Assembly (NCBI RefSeq): GCF_963576545.1
Contig: NC_083644.1
Span: forward strand, 22,147,893 to 22,211,892
Direction: 5' to 3'
Length of the DNA: 64,000 bases
DNA from: Limanda limanda
Taxonomy: Eukaryota; Chordata; Actinopteri; Pleuronectiformes; Pleuronectidae
The stretch's first letter is position 1. Every line of letters begins with the position of its first letter. The notes beneath the pieces are model-generated. The model was not told the origin of the DNA. It worked only from the letters and a program-made list of their open reading frames with translations, and made no database searches. Made by a program: the position numbers and the translations under genes. This document shows, in pieces, positions 38,960 to 51,480 of the stretch.

Positions 38960-40670
38960 ACATTTTTATTGAGAGAAATATTCACATTTCAACCAACCTG
39001 TCCCACAAACAGACGGATTACACAGCCGGGCACAGCCTGTCAAATATTGACAACACAGCTTTGGCCTGTTCAGTTAAAAAAATAATTCCATCCCTTGTTT
39101 CTTTTGACCTCTTACCCACCCTGTTCTCTGTCTACCGTACGTACGCTAAAAGATAAAGAGGCTAAATAAATACAGAGCATTTTAAATAAAAGGGAAACAT
39201 AGGGCTTTATCACATTGCTGGTTGAGGTGTCGCTGGAGCTACAACACAGCTTCTTCTGGCTGAAGAGGGTAAACAAATGGTACAAATGACATGGTGGTTA
39301 TTGTGTCAGGATTACATTCTGTCTGTGACTCTAATTATTCTCGGAGAAGAACTCTGGAGTATGTCCGCACTGTTGGGTCCAGACTTTATACAAAGTGTTC
39401 CTGTCACTCACGAGCAACACAGTGATCTGTGGAGTGTTCAGGTGTTCTTACAGTCTCACATGGGCTCACTCAGACATTATGCAGAGTATTAACTAGGATC
39501 TGGCAGGATAAACTCCTAGAGAAGGTCAGGAGCCTCTCACTCAGACAAGTGGTCAGAGTGAAGTTCAAGTGTGAACGCACCCCAATGTGTCTTCAGTAAT
39601 GTGTCCTGAGGATCGATCAGAGAAAACACATTCTGAGGTGGACTGATACACATTTGGCCCAGTCTCTTCACATTGTGAGCACAGATCTGTCCCGGGGCAC
39701 ATATGAAGGACCGCCTACTCAGCTGATGTCCTCTGACCTGCCACATGTGGTCCCAGGAGACACATTCAGGACAGATGTTGATACCAGGTGTGGACCGTAA
39801 TGAAACCCCCGATCAATATCACCACTAAGTGATCAGCTATTGGAAGAGGAGCTGTGCTGTAGCTCTCTGGATACTATATACTGTAAGGTATGGCGACACC
39901 CAAACATAGAGGTATTCTAGTTGTTCAGGACCCAGTCTCTCTAAAAGAACTGCTCCTTTGTATCAGCAGCCAAAGGGAATAACTCGGAAAAATATTTTAA
40001 TGATGTCTCCGTCTCAATTTGAATTATATCGCACTTCTTGGGGAGTTGTAGTAGATTCTATTAAAAAGTGTCTCCCAGAGAGGAAGGTGGAATAAACACC
40101 AGCATCTGGGCTCACGTTAAACAGACAAACAAAAAGGATCATTCAACATTTAGAAACAAGTAAAAAGGCAATGACTTTTAAATGGACTTAGTTTCTAAAG
40201 GAGATGGCTAAGTGTTAGAAAGGTACTGCATGTTGGGTTCTGACTGAGCCACATAACCTCTAGAAGACGGGTCGGAGGGCAGCGAGTGGGCTTCTTCCTC
40301 TCGCACACTTTGTGAAGAGAACAACGCCTGAATAGGAAGCCACAGAACATCCTTCTCTCCTCTCACACACTTTGTGAAGAGAACAAAGCTTGAACAGGAA
40401 GCCACAGACTTTCTGCTTTGTAAGTATTCAGCGACTCCCAAAAGGTTTTGGTGAAGAAAATCTTATTAAATGCTATATTTTCCACTCAGAGTTACAAGGT
40501 CTAATGGAACAGAAATTGTCTAAAGGAAGGCGGAGGGGACTTTGGCTTCCTGTTCAACTTGTCACATGTTCTGTTGGACACGCACACACACACACACACA
40601 ATCTCTCAACAGCAAGTGAACCAAAGTTTACACGTATATACAGAGTGAACCTGAAAAGTCATTCGTCCAA
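38960..40670 (-). other. tmem165: tmem165 3' UTR (inferred)
   Basis: Minus-strand sequence after the tmem165 stop. A TTTATT at 38965-38970 gives AATAAA on the minus strand and is a suitable poly(A) signal, implying a 3' UTR of about 1.7 kb. A two-copy 62-bp direct repeat lies inside it. Confidence 0.5.
40300..40408. repeat. Direct duplication, period 62 bp
   Basis: CACTTTGTGAAGAGAACAA and GGAAGCCACAGA recur in the same order 62 bp apart, with a few changes. It is within the inferred tmem165 3' UTR. Confidence 0.9.
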
Positions 40671-43600
40671 TCAAAATCCAGACTCTGGCTTGATGAGAAG
40701 GGCAGAGAAGGCGAACGCCAGAAAAACTATTCCTCCAATGATTGTAACTGTGGAAACAAAACAGGTTAAGTTATCATTCATTTATTCTAGCAAAACCACC
40801 AATGTAACCTAAACCCAAGATTTAGGACAATAGACATGATTCCCAAAAAAATTCCAACATACAACAACTGTTTTTCTTTCTTACACTGAATATATTCCAG
40901 ACTGTGTGTGTGTGTCATGTTGTGGGGACCTTAATCTGTTTACATTAACACTATGGGGACTCATCTTCCTTATGGGGACACAAGGTAAGTCCAAATAATG
41001 CAAATCATTAAATTCTGAGTAATAACTAAGGTCAAGGTTAGAAAAAGGAAATTAAATATAAGTCAATGTAATGTCCTCTGAAGTCATGGAGACAAGTATG
41101 TGTGTGTCTGTGCATGTCTCTTGGAATGAGGGTAAACAAAACCTTTGTCTTTGAATTAAATTAATTCTCACTGTAGTTTTTGTTTTAACTGGTACAAATA
41201 CTTCAAAAAAATGTACCATTACACTGCAAGTATTCTACACTCACATGACAACTGACAACTCGGAAATCTTGCCTACTCACATTTTGGAAATATATATATC
41301 TTTTCTATACTGCCTGTACTTGACAATCAAATGAATCAAAGCAGCTTGCTTATAATAAGGACTAAGGTTTAATGATGTAGTGACAACAGGAAATTAATTC
41401 ACAGCAACGTACCTGTTCTGACAGAGATTTTCTGGGCGATCATTCTCCCTCCTATCACAGCCAGTCCTGTACACAAACAGTGTCCCAATGTCCCCCCCAC
41501 AGCAACTCCAAAAGGATCCTGGGAATTTAAATTTAAAAAAAAGCATTTCATGTTGATGTTAAGATAATTACACCTTGAATTTGCTAATTACCAGTGTATT
41601 AGCACCTCACAAAGTGGTGTGTGGTCTAGTTGAAATAAATAAACAAAGGCTTTATTTCCCACTTGGGCCACACACAATAAACATGCAGACACTTGGGACT
41701 TTGCAACAAAACTACACACACATGAATGACAAAAGTAGTTAGTAATCTTACTATGTTTTTACAGATGTGGGAATTTTTAGTTTTAAGTAGTTAGAACTGA
41801 ATTAATGATTGTTTTGACAAGTCAGAATGTTCTATATATTGTATATAAAAATTCTTACGAGTCGCAGGTTAAGTCAAAACAACTCAACTCATCACAAGCT
41901 GTTTACTGCCCCCACATCAGGAGCGTTGCCACAGTGTGTGCCGTGTATTGTATCAGACCCGACTATCGATTACTACATCAGCTGCCAACTATTTTTTATA
42001 ATCGATTAAAGCCCTAAAATTGTGTCAAAGCAAATCTGTAACAAACCTCCCGTGCAGCGAGAATGATAGTGGTCAGCTGGGAGCGGTCCCCCCACTCTGC
42101 AAGGAAGGTGAGGGTGAGGGCTTGGAGGAAGACGGGTGAGATGAAGCTGTGCCACTTCCTCTGAGGCTGCGTGTTCCCCGATCCAGTCTCCACATCTGCA
42201 CTCCCATTGACCAGTTTAGATCGCTGAAGCTGAGCAGACAAAAACAGCGAGATTCTACTGAAACACTGGATGAGGATTCCCCCTCATTAGGAGATGTTAG
42301 ACCAATTAACCCTTTATTAGGGTTAATTCCTGGCAACTATTTTTATAATCATCTTTGACCTATTAAATCAATTAACTGTTGCAACCCTACCTGCCTAACA
42401 AATCTATTGAGATAGCAGAATCGTCATTTCCACACAGGACTTTACTCTACAGGAGAGTTTTAGATTGGATCAGCTGTATGACTAGTCATCATTCACCTAG
42501 CAGTACTATACATATGTGCTTCAACAGGGGCACTCCTTCCCCACATGGTATACTATGAGGCCATTTTACAAAGGTACAGAGTCCATCTTGTTCCACCTAG
42601 AAACTGGCAGCTGAGCTACTCACAGACACAAATATACTGTATGGCTGTGTAAAGGTGAGATGAGAGGACTGATGCCGACTCTGTGTTACACATCATGCTT
42701 CTGATTCCTGAACAGCGACATGCTACATGAAATCACATACGGCTTGTTTGGTTAAGTGTAAACACGCAAAGTGGACCAGCAATATATCAGGATCAGTGTT
42801 TAAATGGGGCTTTTATCTAAGAATGAAGGTGCGAGCAGTCAGGAACAGTAGCCAAACTAAGAGATGTAATGTGGCTGCCTGTAACACGTACTGACTTAAA
42901 GTCAATTGGAGTTGTACAACTTGATGTTCAAGGGATAAGAGTGTATTTCTAGGCCAGAGGTTGAAAACTCTGTCCTCCAGAACAAAATACGCAGGCGAGT
43001 TCCTTCAGGCATTGTGCGAAAGGATTCGTGACATAAAAAGTGAACAAAAGGAACTGAAGATCTTTGTTAAGCTGTTTAGTTTGGAAGCAGATGATGTGTT
43101 TGACAAGCTGAAACATGAAATCATTGAGCTGCCAATGACAGCTGTTTATTCATACTTTTCTAAAGCTACCATATAACACTAATTTCATAAGAAGTGAAGT
43201 ATCTCCATTGTTAACAGTTGCACTACGTTATGACAACAAGGTTTTCCTTCTCTGTGTGATACCTATTGAACCTGTTGTTTCATGGAGATCAGGACATTCG
43301 CAGGTTACAACTTGTTATGTCCTGGTGTGTTGCAAACACAATTGTGTGTGTAACCGTTAAGACTTCAAATACACATTTACAAGAAATGCAGAAGTGATGC
43401 AATTTGGCTTCAGGCATAACCTTTAGTTGACAGGGTCATTGGAGTAGAGCTACAGGGTTTTTGCAAGGTACTGGGAATATAATAAGTGTTTTAAATTTTG
43501 TACAAGTTGCTTCTAACCAACAGAGGTGTAAAAAGTACTGAAATATTGTACTCAAGTAAAAGTACCTTTACTTTGATGAAATTTTACTTAAGTACAAGTA

Positions 43601-46600
43601 AAAGTACCCATCTAAAAATCTACTCAAGTAAAAGTAAAAAGTAGTTCATTTAAAATGTACTTTAAGTAAAAGTTACTTAGTTACTTCCAACAACTTGATG
43701 GGGGCCGCTCCTATACAGTGCAAAAAAGGACAAGGGGTCATAAATCCAATCCAAAAACAGTTATTTTTAATTAAAAGGAGAATCTTTACAAATTTAAGTG
43801 CAATGACATTAAACATGTCAAACATTATACATTTAACATGTCAACACAACATTTAAGAACTTTTGGGAGGACATGTCAAGACATGAACCACATGACAGCT
43901 AAAATAAAAAGTTAAAATGCCGCTGTCCCACTGTATATTTAAAATTTTGGTTAAACTTTGGTCCACCTTTCGACCACTAGCTGAAGAGTCACCCGCAGGC
44001 GGCCGAGGCAGGTAGGCCAGTAGGCTATTGAGTTTCAGGCAGTGTTGTTCAAAAGAACACGTTCATTGAACACGTTCATTTTTATGAGAACGTTGAACTG
44101 AACGCAACTTAATGACAAATAATGAATTTGAACGGTGAACACGTTCATATTATCTGAGGTCTAGCTGAAACGTTACGTAATGTTTTCCTTCTCTTGAGGA
44201 GAGACGCTGTCTAAAACGAATGCTTCCACCATGTCGTTGCAATCGTTGTTGTGTTTATTTGAAAAGAAATGCAGTCTTACAGGGCAAAATACCGTCTGAA
44301 AGTTGCAATTCCGTTTTATAACTTTTTTTTTTCGGGGGGTGGGGGCAGGAGTGAAGCTTGCATAGAGCACCAAATGTGCTAGGGCCGCCCCTGTGTAGCG
44401 CAGAGATTCTCTGTATGGTGCGCCGCGGAGGCATAACAGGTGCGCGACCGGGAGGAGAGAATGCGAGGCGGATCTAATATTATAGCCGAACTAATGTTTT
44501 GATGTCCGCATCTCTTTAACGGCAGAGCAGTAAACAAATCGCTCTTTCGCCGTTGCCAGGGGTCTGCAACCCGCGTCTCTGCATCCCTCCGCAGTGGATC
44601 CCTGTGCAGTGTTGTGCATGTCGCGCATATTGTTCGCGAACAGTGAACTTTACGATCAGTTTTCATATGTTGAATGTGCACGTTAGGGAACGTCATCCAC
44701 TCTATGTAGCATCTACCACTGCAGTGAGAATTGCCTTGCGCCCTGAACTATGTTTTTTTTTTTACTCAGTAACGGATGTAATTTTCAATGTAGCGAAGTA
44801 CAATACTTCGGTTAAAATCTACTTAAGTAAAAGTACAATTACCCATTTCAAAAACTACTCAAAAAATTACAAAGTACACGAAAAAACTACTCAATTACAA
44901 TAACGTGAGTAAATGTAATTCGTTACTTTACACCTCTGCTAACCAACCCAGTAAAAACTTAACTCACCTCCTCGTCCTTCTTCTTGATCTCTGCCTGCAC
45001 CTCCTCCAGCTCCTCCTGCCCCTCATCTGGACTCATCTTCAGCCCCTCTCTCAGCATGCGCACACCAAAGATGGCAAACAGAGCCGTAGATATATAGTAT
45101 GTGTAGATTCTAGGGATGATGGTGGTGGCATAACCAAACAGCACTGTGGAGTGGAGTGGGGAGTATACCTTATTATTGCTTGGAGAGGATGCAGTAACAC
45201 TAAAAAAAAACACACAGAAACAAACATCCACTTCTTCTTACCAGAGAGACAAGTCATGACTCCCAGAGCCAGAATGGCGCCGGTCAACACGGTGAGACGG
45301 TTGTAGCGCATGGCCATGATGGCTGCGATAAAAAATGTCTTGTCTCCCAACTCGGAGACGATGATGACAGAGATGGAGGCTGCGAAGGCGTGAATGAATC
45401 CCATGTTTCCTTTGGTGGGGTCATTCTCTGAAACTACAGGGCCCACTGGATGAGGACTTGCTTTCTGCAAAAAAAATCCACACAGAGTGGCGGTGAGTTA
45501 GTTAGTAAATATGTTCAAGTGTAGTGTTGTTACACTAACACTCATTGTATATTGTCCACCTCTAATTGTATTGACTATTTGCGAAGCTTGCTATACACAT
45601 ACTCCTGTACTTCCTCCATACAGTAATTATCTATCAATCTTGTATGTTGTGATAATAATACATTTTATTTGGATAGCACCTTTAAGTACAGTGACAAAAA
45701 ATACAATAACAAGTGAAAATAGCAGTTACAAGTACGATATTATATTACATACATACATACATAAATCACAGATTAAAAAAGGGAGCCCATTTTGAGCCCA
45801 TTTTTGCAGGTGAGTGAGGGAGAATGTCTGAGGTGGAGATGGAGAAGGCCTTGTCTATATCTGAATCTGGATTGAAATGGTTTGTAGTGCAGGTGGGTTT
45901 TGAGTTGGGAGGTGACAGTATGTTACAGTATTTTTTAAAGAAAGGGAAGATTGGAGATGGGGCTGTAGTTGTTGGGGATGTCAAGGCCAAGGCCAGGATT
46001 TTTGAGGATGGGTGTGACAGAGGCGAGTTTGAGGGTTGGGGGGACAGAGCCAGTAGACAGGGAGGAGTTGGTTAAAGAGAGGATGAGCTAGCAGAGAGCA
46101 GGGAGACAAGCTATGACTAGTGTAGAGGGGATGGGGTTCAGGTCAGAGTCTTCATGCCAGACAGTGAGTTATTGAGTTCTGAGTGGGTGATAGGTGAGAA
46201 TGAGTGATTAGTTGGGGGTGGAGGTGGGCTGGTAGTGGCTAGTTGTTTGTAGATGGTCTCAATCTTTGATTGGTCAAATGAGAGGAAGGAGTTTCATTTA
46301 TCAGCTGTGAATGAGTGGGAGAGATTGTCCATGGGTTTGAGAAGTTTGTTAATTGTGGAGAAGAGGACCTTGGGGTTAGCAGTACCAGGTAGTAGTAGGT
46401 GGAGCGTTTTCAAATCAATACACTAACTATCCTGTATTTGTTTTATAATCAAGACAGTAAGTATCTATCTATCCTTTGTTTCTTTTCTAACTATTAAAGT
46501 AAGTATCTATCTATCAATCCTGTACGTTTGTACAGTTAGTATCTATTTATCCTGTATGTTTTCTAATCAATAAAGTACATATCCTTTTCCTGTTCCTGTT

Positions 46601-47248
46601 TTCTTATCAATAAGTATTGTGTTCCTGTTTTCTAATCAATAAAGTTTATATCCTGTTTATTTTTTCGAATCAATAAAGTTTAAATCCTGTTTATGTTTTC
46701 CAATCAATAAAGTTTATATCCTGTAATTTTTCAAATAAATAAAGTTTATATCCTGTACAGGTTTTTCTAATCAATAAGGTCAGTGAGTTTCTTGGCTACT
46801 GGCTACTGCTGGGCCCACATGTTTCACCGACATCTTCGATATGATTAAACTCTTGTGGACATTATCACATCTCATCCCTCACCACGTTCTCTCCACTTTC
46901 CTTCACATTCACACATTATCACCAATTAGCCTGTTAAACTGAAACACCGGGAAACAATGGGACACGTCTCTGTTAGCATGCAGGCTAGCTCGGCTGTGCT
47001 AGCAGACAGCAGTGGCGGCGCCGGGCGGTAGATAGGACGCAAATCAAAGGTTTAACTCGCAGGAAGACATTGAAGGGGCAGCTCCTGACCTCCTGTGGGA
47101 GCAGCTCCGGCACCGGGACCGCTTTGTGCTCCTCTGGAACCGCAGCGACTCCGACCGACAACAACAACACGGCGGCGGCGAGCGGAACCAGGGCGCGGAA
47201 CACATCTCTCCCGGCCCGACCCCGTGCTCCACACAGCGTCACAGACAT
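40671..47248 (-). CDS. tmem165: TMEM165, Golgi cation/proton exchanger (6 coding exons)
   Basis: Minus-strand exons: 47248-47090, 45464-45242, 45143-44968, 42229-42047, 41518-41413, 40747-40671. All phases fit; product 307 aa (human 324). TMEM165 (UPF0016/GDT1 family) moves Mn2+/Ca2+ against H+ across the Golgi membrane and is needed for glycosyltransferases; human loss causes a congenital disorder of glycosylation. Both family signature motifs are present and intact: ELGDKT at residues 91-96 and EWGDRS at 231-236. The N-terminus has a hydrophobic signal-like segment, and a charged loop (DEGQEELEEVQAEIKKKDEE) links the two halves. The C-terminus KPESGF resembles the human end. The start lies in a CpG-rich region with two CCAAT boxes upstream. 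Confidence 0.97.
40900..41120. repeat. Interspersed repeat bounded by GTGTGT
   Basis: Starts TTGTGGGGACC and has GTCCTCTGAAG and TGTGTGTG at the other end. It resembles a widespread teleost repeat with GGGGAC ends. Located in tmem165 intron 5. Confidence 0.5.
42961..43176 (+). pseudogene. Probable hAT transposase fragment
   Basis: A 71-residue ORF, antisense inside tmem165 intron 3. Its EFLQALCERIRDI, KELKIFVKLFSLEADDVFD and LKHEIIEL segments resemble the C-terminal part of hAT-derived proteins of the GTF2IRD2/ZBED5 type (a sequence then EIIEL followed by a short helix). The match is from memory. The frame stops abruptly, so it is a relic. Confidence 0.4.
43521..44938. mobile_element. hAT-like non-autonomous transposon (1.4 kb) in tmem165 intron 3
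   Basis: Terminal inverted repeats CAGAGGTGTAAA match for 12 bases at both ends. A perfect 8-bp target duplication CTAACCAA lies at 43513-43520 and 44939-44946. Both subterminal regions carry many AAGTAAAAGTAC-like motifs, possible transposase binding sites. The inner part is different in composition, with CG-rich stretches near 44390-44640, and has no complete transposase frame. It ends only about 20 bp from the donor of the tmem165 exon 44968-45143. Confidence 0.9.
45640..46390 (-). mobile_element. Non-LTR retrotransposon remnant (reverse transcriptase part)
   Basis: The minus strand reads, with stops and shifts, as reverse-transcriptase sequence: an NSSLSTGSVP-like piece, then KLASVTPILKNPGL, NNYSPISNLPF and a truncated following region. 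This order is typical of L2-related fish LINEs. It lies in tmem165 intron 1 and is decayed. Confidence 0.7.
46440..46790. repeat. AT-rich minisatellite, period about 37 bp
   Basis: Repeated AATCAATAAAGTTTATATCC units, clearest between 46630 and 46785, with more diverged units to the left. Each unit contains AATAAA on the plus strand. Confidence 0.85.
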
Positions 47249-47560
47249 GATGGTTCCGGATACACCGACCGAAGACAGTTGGCTCGTGGCTTTCTACTCC
47301 GCTAATCACTCGATGTCTCCGGCAGCAGGACGGGCTAGCTTCATATTAGCATTAGCATCATCCACAGTGCGAGGGTGTCCTCCGTGATACACGTCACGCT
47401 CAGAGGAAGCCCAACCAACTCGGGCGGAAGTTACCACCCTGCTGTGGCACTGGCCATAAAAGCTGAGCGATGATTGGACCAGCGCAACAATGACGTAGGC
47501 CAGTGGCTGTCGGACGCACCGGAGGGCTCAGTGATTGGTCAATCGCACTGTCAGTATCAG
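47249..47560 (-). promoter_or_regulatory. tmem165: tmem165 promoter region
   Basis: CpG-rich sequence upstream of the minus-strand start codon. ATTGG motifs at about 47474 and 47534 are CCAAT boxes for the minus strand. No TATA box was seen, as usual for a housekeeping gene. Confidence 0.5.
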
Positions 47561-48040
47561 AAGCATTGAGACCTTAGTAAAACAAAAAAATAAAATATAT
47601 ATAACAGTTCAATTAAATCATCATCAGTGGTACATTGTTATATTAGTGTAATAAAGACCAGATTTCTTAAAATGTCGATAATCTTATAATATGCAAATGT
47701 TCCTTTTTTAAATGTCTATTCAGTGGTTGCATCGGTCACTTTTAAAGTCTATATATTCAGCAGTGATTATTTGACAATAAATATACAAGTTTAAATCCAA
47801 AATTACTAATCTTTAATTCAATAATATCAGTTCAGCCACAGGTTGATTATCAATTATATCGCCATCTAGTGGGTTCACCAAGTCATAGCACAAACTCCAC
47901 ATGGACTCAGATTAATACAGATAAAGAAGCGCACAAACAGAACATCGAGCATAAATGGCATGATTTTTCTATTTTCATTTAATTACAATTATTTAGAAAA
48001 CATGTCCGACTTTCTAACGAGTTTCTCTCTTTCCCCTTAT
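47561..48040. other. tmem165-srd5a3 spacer
   Basis: AT-rich, no gene seen. Both neighbours are on the minus strand, with srd5a3 ending about here. Confidence 0.5.
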
Positions 48041-48449
48041 GTTTTGAAAAGACCTTTTATTAATCAAATATTTAAAGTTGTATAATTTAACAATGCAAAA
48101 ATATGTTAACATTTCATGAAGGTATTTAGTTTTTACAAAACCGCATCTTGCTGTAACAAACAAGTGTTTTGTGGTGAGGTTTCTCATTTCTTCACATCAG
48201 CGTCTGAGGAACAGCTCCCCTTTCACCCCTCACACCTCTGCTGTTGAAGAACAATCCTGCAGCACTGCTAAACCTCATGTTCACACTCGGCAGCAGCTGC
48301 ACTGCATGAAGTCCTTTTGAGTATCGAGCAGCTCCGCTTGGTTGGGTGCACGGTTTCAACCAACGCAGTGAGAGGCAAGTTCACTCCTGCGCATTCAGAT
48401 CCTGTTCACTCTTCCCCAAAATGGAATGCATAACAAGATGCAAAGATAT

Positions 48450-50553
48450 TCAAAACACAAAAGGTATGAATGCTTTTCTGTGTCTCGGGTATGATTCATA
48501 TTTGCTGATGTAGAGCTCATGACAGAGCTGTGCAGCCAGTGCCTGGTTGAATAGCACATAGAGGACAACAAGCCACCAGGTCAGAGACAGGCCTCCATAC
48601 ACCAAGGCCAGGGAGATGTAGATCAGCAGCTCAGAGAAGTAATGTGGGCATGAAACCAGCTCAAACCAGCCTCCGGTTGGCACTTTGTGAGCCAGCGTCT
48701 CCACTGATCCTGCCACACAACAGACGGAAAATACATCATGTGACTTTTATATGACCAATGAATGAAATGTATATGTGTAATGTGTCAGTGTCCCTCATGC
48801 TAACTATCCCACATATAAAATGCTTAGGGTTTTTCTTTCTTTCTTTCCTTCTTTTACACTTTTATTCATGTCAAAAATATTACATCACATAATATTCTAA
48901 CAAAATAATAAAATATTTAAAATGACAACAAAACAAACAAATATATCAAAATCAAAAGAGTTACAGTTGTAAATATGATATTGGCATTCATGGAACACTT
49001 TCTAAAGGCTAACAAATGGCTTCAAGTACCTGACTGATCATCTTTGCACAAGTTCTTCAAGCAATGTAAAAGAAAAAAAAGGAACATGTCTGCATCTGTT
49101 TGACCTAGAAGTCGAAAATTCTCTCTCAATCAGTATTAGAAATAGATTGATCTAAACCTTTTCCTTTACTTACCAAGATTTTATATAATTTTCACATGGA
49201 TTAAAAAGTGCAGACTAGTAATCATCACATCATATTTAGCAAATAAATGCATATGCATGTTCTATTTTGGAAAAATGAATCTCCTCCTACTTTTAAGATG
49301 TTTTTGGACCAAATATCAAATTTCTGACTTTGAGGGGAAATAATTTAACAGTGGACATGTTTTTCGAGAGTTCCACTATTGTCTTGCTTGGTGGACTTGT
49401 ACACAGGTTTGTTAAAGCATCATTCATCTCATTGTTTTTCTTTACAAGCCCACAACTCAACTCACTACAAAAAGGTAGAAAGAGAAATATCATATCATCA
49501 CATGTAGGAAATGCTCATTAAAAATAACGTGTAGTAAACAAAACACGCAGGAACTGGAAGAGAACTGCTGGGGCCTACCTGACTTTCCAGTGCGCAGCCT
49601 GGCCAGCAGGACAATGGACTGGTGCTGCAGCAGCGAGGCGGCAACGAAAAATCCAAACCCAGCCACGTGAAACCAGCTCAACTTGGAGAGGAGGGAGCCA
49701 GCCCCTTGAACAGAACAGCACAAACGTCAACATAACACAGTAGAGGCAGTGAACAGCTCATACGTCTAGGTCTTTTCATTCTCACCTTTTCCCCCTTGAT
49801 CTGAGCCGAGCACTGTTAACCCCAGCACGATGTAGTACCCGAGGCCGAAGACATACTGCAGCACATGCATGGCTCCATCGGAGAAGACACTGACCCACAG
49901 GCACTCCAGCAGCCTCCTGAGGGAGTGGAGCCAGAGCAGCAGCTGCACCAGGAGAGTGGACAGCTGTGGGACTACAGGCAGGAGCAGCATCAGACACTAG
50001 AGTAAAACAGGGGGAGTAAAGCTTTAACAGTGCAGGTGGGGGGCAGCCTACCCTGGCTGTCTGCATCTCTTGCACCTGACAACATGTCTAACGTCCCCGT
50101 GAGCCACGATGGCAGCGAGTGATGCCGAAACGTGAAGTTCAGGTACAAGGTCAGGAGGAAACCATTCCAGCAAACCGAGACCGCGTAGAAGTGCCAGAAA
50201 CACCTGGAGGAGAGAAGAGGCTGCAGCTGGATCTCCATGCTCAGATTATTAAGAGGTAAACAATGGTGTTACAGATATAAACAGATTTTAATCTCTGTAG
50301 AAATTGCTGTGTTTGAGCTGTGGGGGGGGGGGGTCGTTTCTTACCTTTTAGGGACGTCGAACACTCGCAGCCATTCGTCTCGTTTGAGGTGTTGTTTTGT
50401 TTTTCCGTAGCGAATGAGATCCTGAAATACAATGTACATACGACATGTTTGGTATTTACTGGAGAGCTTGTGAACGCAAAGAGCTGCGAGGAAACAACAG
50501 GCGAGAAAAGACCAGAAAACACGGATCCAACTCAGGAGCGAGCGCCCAGGCAT
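48450..50553 (-). CDS. srd5a3: Polyprenol reductase / steroid 5-alpha-reductase 3 (5 exons)
   Basis: Minus-strand exons: 50553-50345, 50203-50052, 49971-49786, 49704-49579, 48709-48450, total 310 aa (human 318). SRD5A3 works in the ER membrane in making dolichol from polyprenol, needed for N-glycosylation. Conserved blocks: [11 protein letters not shown] (exon 1), [14 protein letters not shown] (exon 2), [13 protein letters not shown] and VSVFSD (exon 3), then the C-terminal reductase region with [24 protein letters not shown] and [10 protein letters not shown] (exon 5). It is strongly hydrophobic with several membrane segments. For exon 3 I chose the acceptor at 49972 rather than one 20 bp upstream, because only it keeps phase with the exon 2 donor and matches human length. 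A TTTATT at 48056-48061 gives a minus-strand poly(A) signal. Confidence 0.95.
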
Positions 50554-51189
50554 TTTCAGTGCGGCGTTGTTTTGTGTAACAGGGAAAAGGGGCCGATGGG
50601 AAAACGCTCGCAACAGTTCCGGGTGAAATGTGAAGGGACTACATTCACAATCCATAATTCAGATGCAATAATCTATTTGATTAGTAGGTGCTCGTGTGAA
50701 ATGTGCATCAAACAGTGTCCGTGAGAAGAGCTGTAAACTGTGCGTTCAGATTACACATGTGTACAAATGCTCCAGCAGGTGGCAGCACTTTAAACACCCC
50801 ACATGACAAGTAAAGCCAACATGAGAGTATTTTAGACTCTTTACTCTTTGTCTTGTCAGTTTGACTCTGAACATGCAAAGTGAAATGCAGTGGTGGGGTA
50901 AATATTCAGATTATGCCCTAAAAACGGATTTTTATCTATGTTTGACTGATCTTTTGAAATGTTTTTGGTAATGTTTTGGAAATGTGAGATATAAACAAGT
51001 CAGAATAATTTAAAACAACATTTTAATGATTTGTGTGTTGTTGAATCAAGTGTCTAAAACCACGCACTTATTATAGTAGCATTGAGGACCAAGAAATCAG
51101 GTGAACATTGCCAGAAACTGGAACCTGAGCTTAAAATGACTTAAATAACAATTGACTATGAATGATAAACCAATCACTTAATGGACAAA

Positions 51190-51480
51190 CCATTTCAACT
51201 CAACCCTACAGGATAGAAACAGACTGCAAGGGACCATCATGGCTGCAGAAAAACTCATAGGTGCCAACCTGCTCTCCACTCAGTACTGACACACCTCTAG
51301 ACTGAAGAAACGTGCATGAAGCATCAGTGCATACCTCTAACGTCCTGTTGTTACAGCTGTTCCAGCCTCTCCCCTCAGTGAGGCGCTACAGAGCACTGAA
51401 CAATAGCCAGACACAAGAACGGTTTCTTCCCACAGTGCCTGATGTACACGTTGTCAAACACGTAAACAATGCACAGTGGT
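51190..51480 (+). mobile_element. Rex/Babar-like LINE reverse-transcriptase C-terminal remnant
   Basis: Read on the plus strand with stops, it gives pieces such as IMAAEKLIGANL, SRLKKRA and a diverged later LFQPL-like and RRYRAL-like part. This matches the end of the second ORF in Rex1/Babar-type fish LINEs. It is truncated and has several stops. Confidence 0.6.
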
